64,000 nucleotides of DNA from JBDTSW01 sp963782605. GTDB taxonomy: Bacteria; Actinomycetota; Thermoleophilia; Solirubrobacterales; 70-9. The stretch covers positions 211,299 to 275,298 of the forward strand of contig CAWAKK010000010.1 in NCBI GenBank assembly GCA_963782605.1, given 5' to 3'. The stretch's first letter is position 1; each line of letters begins with the position of its first letter. The notes under the pieces were generated by a model. The model had not been told where the DNA came from and made no database searches. It saw nothing but the letters and a program-made list of their open reading frames with translations. Position numbers and translations under genes: made by a program. Positions 1-8,586 of the stretch are shown here, piece by piece.

Positions 1-43
1 GCGGCAGGCCCACGTAGCCCAGTCCGATGATGCCGACCTTCAT
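1..43 (-). CDS. Nucleotide-sugar dehydrogenase, N-terminal tip (runs off the window)
   Basis: The first 14 codons of a minus-strand gene are visible, reading MKVGIIGLGYVGLP. This is the N-terminal Rossmann strand and glycine-rich loop (GxGxxG) typical of the UDP-glucose/GDP-mannose/UDP-N-acetylglucosamine 6-dehydrogenase family, where GLGYVGLP is nearly diagnostic. The family oxidises sugar nucleotides to uronates for cell-surface polysaccharide synthesis. The ATG overlaps the stop of the upstream gene in an ATGA, so the two are probably translationally coupled. The specific substrate cannot be told from this fragment. Confidence 0.75.
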   Translation of the reverse strand, partial: MKVGIIGLGYVGLP

Positions 44-417
44 GGCCGGGAGAGTGTAGGACCGGCAAGCCCCCTCACCGCGGCGGCGATTGCGGCCGGA
101 TCGTCAGTTGCAGACAGGGCCAGGTGGGCAATTCGAGCGGGCAGGGGTCCATCGGCGTCGCCCTCGAGCGCCGCGGTGGGGATGCCGCCCTTCACCGCGC
201 TCACGGCGGCCATGAGCGCGGCGTCGGAGGAATCCGTGACGAGGACGGCACCCGGGCGCTCGCGCTCGATCAGATCCTCGGCCTCACGCACGATCGCGGC
301 CACGCCTGCGGCGCTCTGAGCATCATCGGGCGCCCACGGCCGCGGCTCCATGCCCTCCGCGATCAACGCGTCGAGCAGCGCCTGTGCGGGCTGGGGACCG
401 ACGATCAGTACGCGCAT
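40..417 (-). CDS. Small protein resembling the N-terminal half of UDP-GlcNAc 2-epimerase
   Basis: This 125-residue protein begins MRVLIVGPQPAQALLDAL. Residues 55-85 (RPGAVLVTDSSDAALMAAV, then GGIPTAALEG) resemble the UDP-N-acetylglucosamine 2-epimerase segment that reads roughly 'PD-VLVxGDTTSALAAALAA--GIPVAHVEAG'. Full epimerases have about 370 residues and two Rossmann domains, so this is at best half a domain set and probably not an epimerase by itself. The stop overlaps the start of the nucleotide-sugar dehydrogenase, which fits a role in surface-sugar metabolism. The function is otherwise unknown. Confidence 0.55.
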   Translation of the reverse strand: MRVLIVGPQPAQALLDALIAEGMEPRPWAPDDAQSAAGVAAIVREAEDLIERERPGAVLVTDSSDAALMAAVSAVKGGIPTAALEGDADGPLPARIAHLALSATDDPAAIAAAVRGLAGPTLSRP

Positions 418-743
418 GGTCTCTTCCTATCGCAACCCACCATCGGTTGACGACAAATGCGTCGTGTGCGCACCTTTCTCGTCAACGAAGTTTCCGGAAG
501 CGCTTGCGGCGCCAACCGCCGCCCGTAGATATACGATCGGGATCTGATGAGGCGGATTTTCGCTCCATGGAGCATGGGGCTCTGTGCCGCAAGGCACCTG
601 CGCTGGTATCTGAGCTACCACATCTCAGGCGAGACACGTCCCGACCGCTAAGCCTCGGGTCGTGCCCCGGTCGATTGTGCGCCCATCCGCGCGCGATTAC
701 CGGCAGAATGGTCTCTCACATTCGACGGCGAAGAGGGGTTGGG
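418..743. other. Divergent intergenic region
   Basis: This 326-base gap separates the leftward sugar operon from the rightward short-chain dehydrogenase. No frame with coding character or RNA gene is seen. On the minus strand a TTGACG hexamer lies at 485-480, a possible -35 element for the leftward operon, but the matching -10 near 457-462 is weak. On the plus strand AGGGG before 744 serves as ribosome binding site for the dehydrogenase. Confidence 0.4.
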
Positions 744-1625
744 ATGGCGAAGGAACCTCGTTCATTGCAGGGCAAGGTCGTGGCAATTACCGGCGGGGCC
801 CGTGGCATCGGCAAGGCCACGGGCAAGGCGCTGGCGCGCAAGGGCGCGCGGGTGGCGCTGGGCGACCTCGACGCGGAGCTCGCGACGCAAGCTGCCTCCG
901 AGCTGGGCTCCGAGACGATCGGGCTCGAGCTCGACGTAACCAAGCGGGAGTCCTTCGCAGACTTCCTCGCTCAGGTCGAGGAGCGCCTCGGCCCACTCGA
1001 CGTGGTCGTCAACAACGCAGGGATCATGCCCCTCGGGCCGTTCGTCGAGGAGACCGACGACTCGGCGCAGCGGATGGTGGACATCAACCTGCACGGCGTG
1101 CTCTACGGGATGAAACTCGCGCTGCCGGGGATGACGCGCCGCAACTCCGGTCACATCGTGAACATCGCCTCCCAGGCCGGCAAGGGAGGCTTTCCGGGTG
1201 GGGCCACCTATTGCGCCACCAAGCACGCTGTGGTCGGTGTTTCGGAGGCGGTCAGAGCCGAGCTGCGGGACACGGGTGTGGAGGTCACCGTCGTGATGCC
1301 GGCGGTGGTGAACACCGAGCTCGGGGCGGGAACGGTCGAGGCCCGCGGGGTGAAGGTCAGCGAGCCAGAGGAAGTCGCCGACGCGATCGTCGATGCCCTC
1401 GAGTTCCCCAAGGTCGACGTGTGGGTCCCCTCTTACTCGGGCGCGATCTTCAAGGTCTTCAGTCTGCTGCCGCGGCGCGGCCGAGAGGCGATGGCCCGAG
1501 CGTTTAAGGCTGACCAGGTCCTTGCCGACGCCGACCCCGCCAAGCGCGCCGCCTACGAGGAGCGCGCGGCCCACTCCGAGCCCGGAATGGAGCCTGAGCG
1601 CGCCGACGCGGAAAAGGTCAAGTAG
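744..1625 (+). CDS. Short-chain dehydrogenase/reductase (SDR)
   Basis: This 293-residue protein is a classical SDR, an NAD(P)-dependent oxidoreductase. The cofactor loop TGGARGIG is near residue 15, NNAG near 90, and the catalytic Ser and YCATK (Tyr-x3-Lys) near 140-160. It has a C-terminal extension beyond the usual 250 residues that is rich in Ala, Glu and Arg (from about 250), which may be a membrane or partner contact. The ATG at 744 is chosen because AGGGG lies at the right distance and SDR homology starts just after it; the open frame extends upstream without homology. The substrate cannot be assigned. It converges with the hydroxyacid dehydrogenase. Confidence 0.85.
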   Translation: MAKEPRSLQGKVVAITGGARGIGKATGKALARKGARVALGDLDAELATQAASELGSETIGLELDVTKRESFADFLAQVEERLGPLDVVVNNAGIMPLGPFVEETDDSAQRMVDINLHGVLYGMKLALPGMTRRNSGHIVNIASQAGKGGFPGGATYCATKHAVVGVSEAVRAELRDTGVEVTVVMPAVVNTELGAGTVEARGVKVSEPEEVADAIVDALEFPKVDVWVPSYSGAIFKVFSLLPRRGREAMARAFKADQVLADADPAKRAAYEERAAHSEPGMEPERADAEKVK

Positions 1626-1631
1626 GAGCAG

Positions 1632-2588
1632 CTACACGACCCGATTCGGCGGCTCTTCACCGCCGAGCACGGCCAGCACGTTCCGCGCCGCCGTCTCTGC
1701 CATGCCGTTCCGGGCTGTATGCGTGGCGGAGCCGATGTGCGGGAGCAGCGTGCAGTTCGGTGCCTCGAGGAGCTCCTCGGGGACGCTCGGCTCTTCCGGG
1801 TAGACATCCAGCCCTGCACCGCCGATCGCGCCCGCGCTGAGCGCCGCAGCCAGCGCCGCAGCGTCGACGATCGTGCCGCGCGCCGTGTTGACGAGGACGG
1901 CATGCGACTGCATCAACCTGAGCTCGTCGGCGCCGATGAGCATCTGCGTCTCCTCACCCCCGGGGACGTGCACACTCACCACGTCGGCTCTCCGCAGGGC
2001 CTCGGCGAGATCGGCCTTCTCGACCCCGAGCTCGGCCTCCGCATCGGGCTTGGAGCTGCGCGAGACGTAGAGGAGCTCACCCGCGAGCGGCCGGACGAGC
2101 TCCGCATACCGCCGGCCGATCCGTCCCAGGCCCACCACCGCGAACGTGGCGCCGCTCAGCTCCAGGCCGAGGTACTCCCCGGGGTTCCAGCCCGTCCAGC
2201 GCCCGGCGCGCAGGTCAGCCTCCGCGTCGCTCGTACCCCGGGCGGCCGCGCACGTGAGCGCCAGCGCCAACTCCGCGGTTGCGTTGGTCAGTACATCCGG
2301 GGTGTTCGTGACCGGGAGCCCGCGTCGCCGGCACTCCTCGAGGTCGACATTGTCGGTTCCCACGGCGAAGTTCGCCACGACCTGAAGGTCAGGTCCCGCC
2401 GCGTCCAGAAGCTCCTCCCCGACGGGCACGGTCGGGTCGGCGATGATCGCGGCGACGCCCTCCGCCAGCCCGGCCAAGCGCTCCGGGGTGGCATCGAGGC
2501 CGCCCTCTCGCAGCTCGAACTCCGGCTCCAGGAGCTCGCGGCCGGCCGGCAAGAGGACGCGCGCGATCAAGACGGACGGACCGGACAT
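1632..2588 (-). CDS. D-isomer-specific 2-hydroxyacid dehydrogenase (glyoxylate/hydroxypyruvate reductase-like)
   Basis: This 318-residue protein has the full architecture of the D-2-hydroxyacid dehydrogenase family: a flanking catalytic domain, the NAD(P) motif VVGLGRIGRRYAELV near residue 150, VNTARGTIVD near 235, then the catalytic Glu in DVYPEEP and the His in LLPHIGSATHTAR. The family reduces 2-keto acids such as glyoxylate and hydroxypyruvate to D-hydroxy acids. The N-terminal NFAVGTDNVDL segment resembles glyoxylate reductases more than phosphoglycerate dehydrogenase, and no ACT domain is present. It stands alone, convergent with the SDR. Confidence 0.85.
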   Translation of the reverse strand: MSGPSVLIARVLLPAGRELLEPEFELREGGLDATPERLAGLAEGVAAIIADPTVPVGEELLDAAGPDLQVVANFAVGTDNVDLEECRRRGLPVTNTPDVLTNATAELALALTCAAARGTSDAEADLRAGRWTGWNPGEYLGLELSGATFAVVGLGRIGRRYAELVRPLAGELLYVSRSSKPDAEAELGVEKADLAEALRRADVVSVHVPGGEETQMLIGADELRLMQSHAVLVNTARGTIVDAAALAAALSAGAIGGAGLDVYPEEPSVPEELLEAPNCTLLPHIGSATHTARNGMAETAARNVLAVLGGEEPPNRVV

Positions 2589-2617
2589 CGAGCCGAACCC
2601 TAAACGGCGACGGCCCG

Positions 2618-2905
2618 CTAGATGCTGGCGGAGATCTCCACGAACGCGACCTCCATGTCGACCCGCGCCGCCCGAAACGGCACGCCCTCGGCCTCCAGGA
2701 GCCGCCGCTGGCGAGTGCCCTTGGGCAGCGATCCGTCTGCGCGCACGATCCGCTGCCAGGGCACCGTCGGGTCCTCGCAGGCGGCCATGACCGCGCCCGC
2801 GAACCGCGGGGCGCCTGGGCAGAGCTCGCCGTAGGTGGTCACGAACCCGGGCGGAACGCTTCGCGCTCGCCGAAGCGCCTCGATGGCCAGCGGGGAGTCC
2901 AGCAC
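2618..2905 (-). CDS. Alkyltransferase-like (MGMT-fold) DNA-binding protein lacking the acceptor Cys
   Basis: The protein of about 95 residues matches the C-terminal DNA-binding domain of O6-methylguanine-DNA methyltransferase: PPGFVTTYGELC, then PWQRIVRADGSLPKG and RQRRLLEAEGVPF. In true methyltransferases the site reads PCHRVV; here it is PWQRIV, so the alkyl-accepting Cys is replaced by Trp, as in ATL proteins that flag alkylated bases for nucleotide excision repair. The GTG at 2905 is preferred over a start at 2980, because the extra 25 codons have no homology and run through the terminator at 2931-2973. The start is therefore uncertain. Confidence 0.7.
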   Translation of the reverse strand: MLDSPLAIEALRRARSVPPGFVTTYGELCPGAPRFAGAVMAACEDPTVPWQRIVRADGSLPKGTRQRRLLEAEGVPFRAARVDMEVAFVEISASI

Positions 2906-2930
2906 CCTCGGCAGTCTGGCGCGCGAACAG

Positions 2931-2973
2931 AAAGAAGGGCCGCCCGACGCGTCCTGCGCCGAGCGGCCCTCTT
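2931..2973 (-). terminator. Rho-independent terminator of the low-complexity protein gene
   Basis: GGGCCGC at 2937-2943 pairs perfectly with GCGGCCC at 2963-2969. On the minus strand the stem is followed by TTCTTT, a short T-rich tail. It sits just after the stop of the gene ending at 2993. Confidence 0.65.
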
Positions 2974-2992
2974 GTCCCAACTCGTGTTCGAG

Positions 2993-3637
2993 CTAGTCGT
3001 TGGTCACGGATGCACCGGTGTGCGAGGTGGTGTCCGTGGTGTCGCCGCCGTTGGCGGAGGTGTCACCCTTGTCGGTCTTGCCACCTTCATGCGTGCCGCT
3101 CTGGGTGTGCGAGGCACCCGTGCCCGAGGTCGTGCCACGGGTGTCGTTCCCGTTGCTCGAGGTGTCGCCGTTGTCCGTGGCACCGCGGGTGTTCGTGCCG
3201 GTGTTCGTCCCGGTATTGGTGTTCGTGTTCGTGTTCGAGACGCCGGTATGAGCGGTGGTACCGCCTGTATCCGCGTGGCCACCGCTCGTGTCCCCACCGC
3301 GGTCGGTATGCCCGCCCGGCCCGGAGTTCCCGCCACCATGGCCGGAGTGTCCGCCGCCGTGACCGGAGTTCCCGGTTCCGGTGTCATCGTCGTCATCATC
3401 GTCGCCGTCGTGGCCGCCGCCGGGCCCCGAGCTCCCCTTGTTGACGACCGCCGCCGGCGTATCGCCGGAATCACCAAGGGCGAACGACGCCCAGAAGAGC
3501 GGCGCCGAGATGGCGACGCCGATGACCATCGCCAGGGCGACGAACCGCCGCTTAAGCGACGGGCCGGCAACGAGTGTCCCCTCGTCGGCCAGCAGCGCGA
3601 ATGCGCGCGCCGGTCCCTGAATTCCCTGCTTTTGCAT
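2993..3637 (-). CDS. Membrane-anchored or secreted Gly/Asn/Thr/His-rich low-complexity protein
   Basis: This 214-residue protein has a basic N-terminus, one hydrophobic segment around residues 31-52 (FVALAMVIGVAISAPLFWA), then a tail made almost only of Gly, Asn, Thr, His, Ser and Asp. The tail includes a run of seven Asp and short repeats such as GHGGGNSG and NTNTNTG. The shape suggests a type II-anchored or secreted surface protein with a disordered tail. A good GGAGGAG ribosome site precedes the ATG. It lies 65 bases downstream of the Ser/Thr kinase on the same strand and may be co-transcribed. No family is recognised. Confidence 0.6.
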   Translation of the reverse strand: MQKQGIQGPARAFALLADEGTLVAGPSLKRRFVALAMVIGVAISAPLFWASFALGDSGDTPAAVVNKGSSGPGGGHDGDDDDDDDTGTGNSGHGGGHSGHGGGNSGPGGHTDRGGDTSGGHADTGGTTAHTGVSNTNTNTNTGTNTGTNTRGATDNGDTSSNGNDTRGTTSGTGASHTQSGTHEGGKTDKGDTSANGGDTTDTTSHTGASVTND

Positions 3638-3701
3638 GCTGAAGACTCCTCCTCGTCTTGAATGCGTTTACTGAGGAGAAGACCCGGCCCGCGGCCGAAG
3701 A

Positions 3702-4676
3702 TCACGCCCTGCGCATGCCGCCACGGCTGAACGAGAGCTTGCGCGGAAGCTCGACGACCAGTGGCTCGAGCCGCTCGGCGAACTCGGTGGCCGAGGGGCG
3801 GGCGGACTGCTCGTGAAAAAGCGACTGCTCGATCAGCTCCGCGAGCTCCACGGGCACCGAGTTGGGCAAAGGCTCCGGTCTTGAGCGCAACTGCGGAAAG
3901 CGCACGAGGGGGTCCTCGCTCTGGCGGGCGCCACGCTCCCGCGGGAAGGGCTTTTGGCCCGAAAGGCAGTGATGGAGCGTCGCACCGAGGCCCCAGACAT
4001 CGGCCGGTGCGCCCATCGGACCGAACTCCTGCGTGCCGCACTGCTCGGGCGCCATGTAGGCATCGGTTCCGATCGGGCCGTTCGTGCGCGCGGCCCGCTC
4101 GAACGACCGCGCGATCGAGAGGTCGATCAGGCGCGGCGGCACTCCCATGATGATGTTGTCGGGCTTTACGTCGAGGTGCGCCACACCTCGATTGGCGAGG
4201 TAGGCAAGGGCACCGGCAACGTGCATGGCCAGGGGCAGGAGCTGGCTCAGCCCCAGGGGCCCACCCATCTTCAAGAGCCGGCGCAGCGACGGCCCCTCGA
4301 GGTGCTCGATCAGCAGGTGCGGCATGGGCCCTTCGCCCTCGACGTCGAAGCCGCGGACAACCACCGGATGCTGCAGCTGCCCGAGCAGCTCGGCCTCACG
4401 CGCGAGCTCTCGCAACGGACGCTCCTGGGTCGCCTGGTCGGGGCGGATCACCTTCGCGATCGCAAGCGCGTAGAGGTCCGCGTCCCAGACGAGGAAGACC
4501 TCGTAGCGGCTGCCACCGCCAACCGCCTTTACGACGGAACGGCCCGGGGCGATCTCGTCCCCCTCGGTGAGCTCCCAGCTCGCGGCCGCTCGCCGCTCCT
4601 CGGGCGCGGGCAGGCTGGAGTCAGGCTGTAGAGCCACTTCCACGTTGAGATAACCCGGCCCGGTCGCCAGGATCAC
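3702..4676 (-). CDS. Serine/threonine protein kinase (soluble, variant motifs)
   Basis: This 324-residue Hanks-type kinase has an ATP loop VGGGSRYEVFLV, the catalytic Lys in AIAKVIRP, catalytic loop HLDVKPDNIIM (HRD replaced by HLD), metal-binding DLS in place of DFG, and GTDAYMAPEQC in the activation segment. The catalytic Asp, the Lys-Pro-x-x-Asn motif and the APE are all present, so it is probably active. There is no transmembrane helix or PASTA sensor. The GTG at 4676 overlaps the stop of the MmcQ-like gene (GTGA) and is preferred to the upstream ATG at 4742. Its partner is unknown; the downstream surface protein is a candidate by position only. Confidence 0.85.
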   Translation of the reverse strand: MILATGPGYLNVEVALQPDSSLPAPEERRAAASWELTEGDEIAPGRSVVKAVGGGSRYEVFLVWDADLYALAIAKVIRPDQATQERPLRELAREAELLGQLQHPVVVRGFDVEGEGPMPHLLIEHLEGPSLRRLLKMGGPLGLSQLLPLAMHVAGALAYLANRGVAHLDVKPDNIIMGVPPRLIDLSIARSFERAARTNGPIGTDAYMAPEQCGTQEFGPMGAPADVWGLGATLHHCLSGQKPFPRERGARQSEDPLVRFPQLRSRPEPLPNSVPVELAELIEQSLFHEQSARPSATEFAERLEPLVVELPRKLSFSRGGMRRA

Positions 4677-5029
4677 GCAGCGTCGATGGATCCGCTCTCC
4701 AGGAACTCCTTCGCGAGGCGCTTGGGTGCCTTCCGTAGCCACGACTCGGTCATCTGCTCGCGAAGCTGCTCCAGATCCACGGACTCGAGCCGCACGAGCA
4801 TGGCGGGGTAATGCTGATAATGGGGCGTGATGTGAAAGACGTCGGGCTCGGCCTGCATCAGGGCTTCGCGCTCGAGCATGTCCACCATGAGGACGATGTC
4901 CTCGCCGTCCTCCTTGAGGCGGACGAACGACTTGTCACGGACCTTTACCGCAGGCGTGCGATACCAGGTGCTCTCCTCGGTCTCGGGGAGCTCGAGGGCG
5001 ATCCGCTTCGCGTCCTCCCAGGTGGCCAT
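4673..5029 (-). CDS. MmcQ/YjbR family protein
   Basis: This 118-residue protein opens MATWEDAKRIALELPETEE, followed by WYRTPAVKVRDKSFVRL and FHITPHYQHYPAMLVRL. These are the hallmarks of the MmcQ/YjbR family, a double-wing cyanase-like fold sometimes described as DNA-binding but without a firm biochemical role. The length is normal. The ATG at 5029 is used because family homology begins there; an earlier in-frame ATG at 5047 is possible. It is divergent from the glutathione S-transferase with only about 28 bases between starts, and coupled by GTGA to the kinase. Confidence 0.8.
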   Translation of the reverse strand: MATWEDAKRIALELPETEESTWYRTPAVKVRDKSFVRLKEDGEDIVLMVDMLEREALMQAEPDVFHITPHYQHYPAMLVRLESVDLEQLREQMTESWLRKAPKRLAKEFLESGSIDAA

Positions 5030-5057
5030 AGCCGCGTTTGTACACAATGCGCGGACC

Positions 5058-5697
5058 GTGATCCGGCTTTACCGCGCCCCCTGGTCGACGAACTGCGAGC
5101 GAGTGGCACTCGCGCTCGCGCACAAGGGGCTTGAGGTGGAGTCGGTGGTGATCGACTACTCCGACCGCTCGGTCGTCGAGGGGGTCTCCGGCCAGGGGTT
5201 GGTGCCGGTGATCGAAGATGAGGGCCAGGTGATCGCCGATTCGACCGCGATCCTCCAGCATCTCGAGGCACGCTACCCCGAGCCCGCCACTCTTTCCCGC
5301 GGAACCCGCGCGCGCCGCCGAGATGAGGGTGTTCATCGACTGGTTCAACGAGGTGTGGAAGTCGCCGTCCAACGCCCTCGAGGACGAGCTCGAGCGGGGG
5401 GAGCCGGACCGAGTGACCGTCGAGGAGCTCGGCCGTCGGATCCAGGATCTGCTGGACGTCTTCGAGCCGCTCCTCGAGGGCCGTGACTACCTGTGGGGCG
5501 ACGACTTCTCGGCTGCCGATTGCGCGGCGTTCCCCTTCTTGAAGTACGCGCTTCGGCGAGATCCCGCCGACGAGGAGCTCTACCACCGCGTCGTCGATAC
5601 CTACCAAGAGCTCGGCTCCGATCACCCCAACCTCCGGGCCTGGATCGAGCGTGTGGACGAGCGGCCTCGAGAGTACGGCGAGACCGTCGAGCCTTAG
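5058..5697 (+). CDS. Glutathione S-transferase-like protein, split by a one-base frameshift
   Basis: The N-terminal thioredoxin-fold half reads IRLYRAPWSTNCERVALALA, followed by GLVPVIEDEGQVIADSTAIL with the conserved cis-Pro and glutathione-binding Glu/Asp-Ser. The helical C-terminal half starts MRVFIDWFNEVW (5323) and ends with FSAADCAAFPFLKYAL. The two halves are in different frames. Dropping one C from the CCC at 5283-5285 gives a continuous product of about 212 residues across YPEPPLFPAEPAR. GTG at 5058 is the probable start. Its stop overlaps the stop of the convergent amine oxidase by four bases. This is a likely sequence error rather than a dead gene. Confidence 0.75.
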
Positions 5698-7199
5698 CCG
5701 GGCGAGCCGCCCCGGGCGCTCAGCACCTCGCGCGCACAGCGCTCTCCCGACTCGCAGGCACCCTCGAGGAAGCCCTGGAAGTTGGTGGATGTGTGCTCTC
5801 CTGCGAAATGCACCGGGCCTTCCGCCTGCCCGGCGACCAAGCCGAACTTGGTGGTCTGCCCGGGTCCGAACGCCGCATAGGAGCCGCGCGCCCACGGGTC
5901 CTCCGACCAGTTCGAGGCGAGCGCCTCACCGTTCCAGCCGCCCCCGATGCCGGGCACAGCCTCGTCGAGCACCGCAAGCGTCTCGTCGACGACTACCTCG
6001 GGAGCGGGGCCGTGCGCTTCGGGCGCGTCGAGCCCGGCGCCATCCGCGCCGCCGGAGTAGATCGTGACCAGACCGGCGCGTCCATCCTGTGTCAGCGAGG
6101 TGTCCCAGGTGTACTGGAACGGATGCGACGTGCTGAGGTTGCCGTTCCAGCGGTGGTAGAAGCCGGGACGCCGCTCGAACTGAACGAGCACCTTCGAGTT
6201 CGTGCCCATCCCCAGCTCGCGAATCGCCTCGAGCTTGAGTGCGCTCAGGCCTGACTGCTCCAGGTCCACCTCTCGCAGCGTCGTGAAGGGAAGCGCCAGC
6301 ACCACCTGCTCGGTCACGATCTCGCCGATGTTCTCGATCTCCAGACCGACCTTTCGGTCGTCGCGCCGCCACAGCGAGACGAGCGGGGCGTCGAGCTCAA
6401 GCGTGCCCTCCGCCAAGCCGTCGGCCAAGCGGTCCGTGACCTGGTCGTTGCCGCCCGCCACCCAGAAGCGCTCGTCGGAACCGTCCTCGTCGGATGCATT
6501 GCCCTCGAGCAGGTAGAGGAGGCTCGTCGCCGCCAGCTCGGAGGGGTCGAGGCCGAACTCGCTCGTCAGGTATGCCTGAAGCGCCTGGCCCAGCAGGGAA
6601 TCGATGCCCTCGGGGAGGTTCTCCTTGAGCCAATCGAGCGCCGTGCGCTGGTCGAACTCGATGGCGGCCCTGCCCCCGCCGTACCCGAAATGGCGGTCGT
6701 AGCCGGTGCGCTTTCCCTCCGCGGCGAGGGCGCGCATGAACTCGCCGTAGCCCGAGTAGAGCTCGGCGCTGCTCACGAGCCGCTCGTCGAAGAGGCGGCG
6801 CCCGCTCAACTGCGGCTCCAGCGCCGCCGCAGCCTCCCTGTCCTCGAGCTCCAGGCCCAGCTCGGCGACGAGCGCGCGCAGTCGCCTGTGAGTCGTATCG
6901 ATGAACTCGCCACCGTGCTCGCCCACCTGCCCGTCGGCGAAGCCGCGAGCGGTAAAGCAGCGTCCACCCACGCGGTCGGGCCGCGCTTCGAAGACGGCGG
7001 CGTCCACGCCTCTCTCGGCCAGACGATGGGCGCACGCAAGCCCGGCGAGCCCGGCCCCGATCACCACCACCTCCTCCCGCCGGGGAGCGGAGTTGGAGCC
7101 ACCGCAGGCCAGCGGACCGGCCATGGCCAGCGCGCCGGCCGCGGCACTGGCCTCCAAGAACCGCCGGCGGGTGAAACGTCCCCTGCTCCCGGTGGGCAC
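5694..7199 (-). CDS. Flavin-containing amine oxidase, Tat-exported, possibly a lipoprotein
   Basis: This 501-residue protein starts with a twin-arginine signal (TRRRFLEASAAAGALAMAG) ending at PLACGG, which may be cut as a lipoprotein. It is followed by VVVIGAGLAGLACAHRLAERG (the FAD dinucleotide fold), RVGGRCFT, and the C-terminal FAD site GEHTSTNFQGFLEGA. This is the monoamine-oxidase/polyamine-oxidase superfamily: oxidation of an amine with O2 giving aldehyde, NH3 and H2O2. The GTG at 7199 lies 10 bases after the histidine kinase stop with AGTAGGG upstream, so a longer frame into the kinase was rejected. The substrate is unknown; co-transcription with the two-component genes suggests sensor-controlled expression. 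Confidence 0.8.
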   Translation of the reverse strand: MPTGSRGRFTRRRFLEASAAAGALAMAGPLACGGSNSAPRREEVVVIGAGLAGLACAHRLAERGVDAAVFEARPDRVGGRCFTARGFADGQVGEHGGEFIDTTHRRLRALVAELGLELEDREAAAALEPQLSGRRLFDERLVSSAELYSGYGEFMRALAAEGKRTGYDRHFGYGGGRAAIEFDQRTALDWLKENLPEGIDSLLGQALQAYLTSEFGLDPSELAATSLLYLLEGNASDEDGSDERFWVAGGNDQVTDRLADGLAEGTLELDAPLVSLWRRDDRKVGLEIENIGEIVTEQVVLALPFTTLREVDLEQSGLSALKLEAIRELGMGTNSKVLVQFERRPGFYHRWNGNLSTSHPFQYTWDTSLTQDGRAGLVTIYSGGADGAGLDAPEAHGPAPEVVVDETLAVLDEAVPGIGGGWNGEALASNWSEDPWARGSYAAFGPGQTTKFGLVAGQAEGPVHFAGEHTSTNFQGFLEGACESGERCAREVLSARGGSPG

Positions 7200-7209
7200 C
7201 TTCAGGACC

Positions 7210-8586
7210 CTACTCCGCCGGTATCTCGATCCAGACATCGGCGCCACCGGCGGCGACGTTGGTCGCGCCGGCACTACCCCCGTGGGCACGCGCGATTGTG
7301 TCGACGATCGCCAGCCCGAGACCCGTCCCGCCGCGCTCACGAGCCTCGTCGGCGCGGCTGAAGCGCTCGAACGCATGGCCGAGGAAAGCCGGGGGAAATC
7401 CCTCGCCGGCGTCGGTGACGTGCAGCTCCACGCCACCGCCGTTCGCACGTGCCCACAACCGGACATCGCCTGCGCCGTGCCGGAAGGCGTTGTCGACCAT
7501 GTTGGTGAGCGCCTGCTGGAGGCGCAGGCGATCGCCCTCGAGCGCGAGATCTCCGCCGCCGTCCACCCTCACGGCACGACCAGCCTGGGCGGCCCGGGCA
7601 CCGAAGCGCTCCTTCACTCCCTCGAACACGTCGGCGGCGCGCAGGCGTTCGGGCGCCAGCGCAAGCATTCCCTGCTCCGAGCGGGCGACCACGAGGAGAT
7701 CCTCGGCGAGCTGAACGAGTCGGTCCACCTCCTCGATGGCCGAGCCGATCGACTCGCGCAGCTCCGCTTCGCTGCGGCCGTACCGCAGGGCCAGCTCCAG
7801 TTCGGATTTGTGGAGGGCGAGGGGCGTGCGCAGTTCGTGCGCGGCGTCGTCGGTGAACTGCCGCTCGCGCTCGAGCCCTGCATCGAGGCGGGCGAGCATC
7901 GCGTTCAGGGTCTCACCCAGGCGAGTGAGCTCGTCTCCCGCCGGCGGGACAGGAAGACGAGCATCGGGCCCGCCGGCCGAGATCGTGGTCGCTCGGCGAC
8001 GCATGGCCTCCACGGGCTTAAGCGCGAACGCGGCGGCCCCGTATCCGGCGAGCGAGGCGAGAAGAAGCGCCACCGGCCCGCCGATCAAGAGGACGCGCGA
8101 GAGGGTTGCCAGGGCCTCGTTGCGGTCCTCGAGCGAGGCTCCCACGACCACCACCAGGTCGTCGGCGCCGGCATCGACGGGCGCGGCCAGGAGTCGGACC
8201 TCACCACCCTCCTCGATCTCGGGAATCCCACTCGTATCCGAGAACGATCCCTCGGTGCCAACCGCCGCCAGCTCCGCCTGGCTGAGCACCGCTCGGTCGT
8301 CCAGCTGCGGACTGGAGTCGACCACCCGGCCGTCGCGGGTGAGAACCTGCGCCAGGCTCTCATCCGGCTCGATCAAGGCGTCGTCCTCGCTCCCGGCGAG
8401 GGATCCCGGGTCTTGCCGAGCGAGGCTCGCGAGATCGGACGCGCGCGAACGGAGCCCGTCGTCGATCGACTCGTTCAGCTGACCTTCGAGCCGCAGGTAG
8501 AGAAACACGCCCGCCGCCGCGATCAGCACCGCCATCACGGCCGCGAAGGCCAGGGTCACACGGATCCTGACCGGAATCCGGCTCAC
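7210..8586 (-). CDS. Sensor histidine kinase
   Basis: This 458-residue kinase has a first membrane helix at about residues 9-30, an extracytoplasmic sensor to about 165, a second helix (LIGGPVALLLASLAGYGAA), HAMP, then the H-box DDAAHELRTPLALH, N-box NMVDNAFRHG, and G boxes DAGEGFPPAF and GGTGLGLAIV. It is an EnvZ/BaeS-like transmembrane kinase. Its GTG start overlaps the regulator stop as GTGA, so regulator and kinase are coupled. The ligand of the 130-residue periplasmic domain is unknown. Confidence 0.93.
   Translation of the reverse strand: MSRIPVRIRVTLAFAAVMAVLIAAAGVFLYLRLEGQLNESIDDGLRSRASDLASLARQDPGSLAGSEDDALIEPDESLAQVLTRDGRVVDSSPQLDDRAVLSQAELAAVGTEGSFSDTSGIPEIEEGGEVRLLAAPVDAGADDLVVVVGASLEDRNEALATLSRVLLIGGPVALLLASLAGYGAAAFALKPVEAMRRRATTISAGGPDARLPVPPAGDELTRLGETLNAMLARLDAGLERERQFTDDAAHELRTPLALHKSELELALRYGRSEAELRESIGSAIEEVDRLVQLAEDLLVVARSEQGMLALAPERLRAADVFEGVKERFGARAAQAGRAVRVDGGGDLALEGDRLRLQQALTNMVDNAFRHGAGDVRLWARANGGGVELHVTDAGEGFPPAFLGHAFERFSRADEARERGGTGLGLAIVDTIARAHGGSAGATNVAAGGADVWIEIPAE

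Noticed and set aside
7200..7466. N-terminal extension of the amine oxidase into the kinase gene
   Set aside because: It would precede the Tat signal with 89 residues of kinase shadow; GTG 7199 has a ribosome site.
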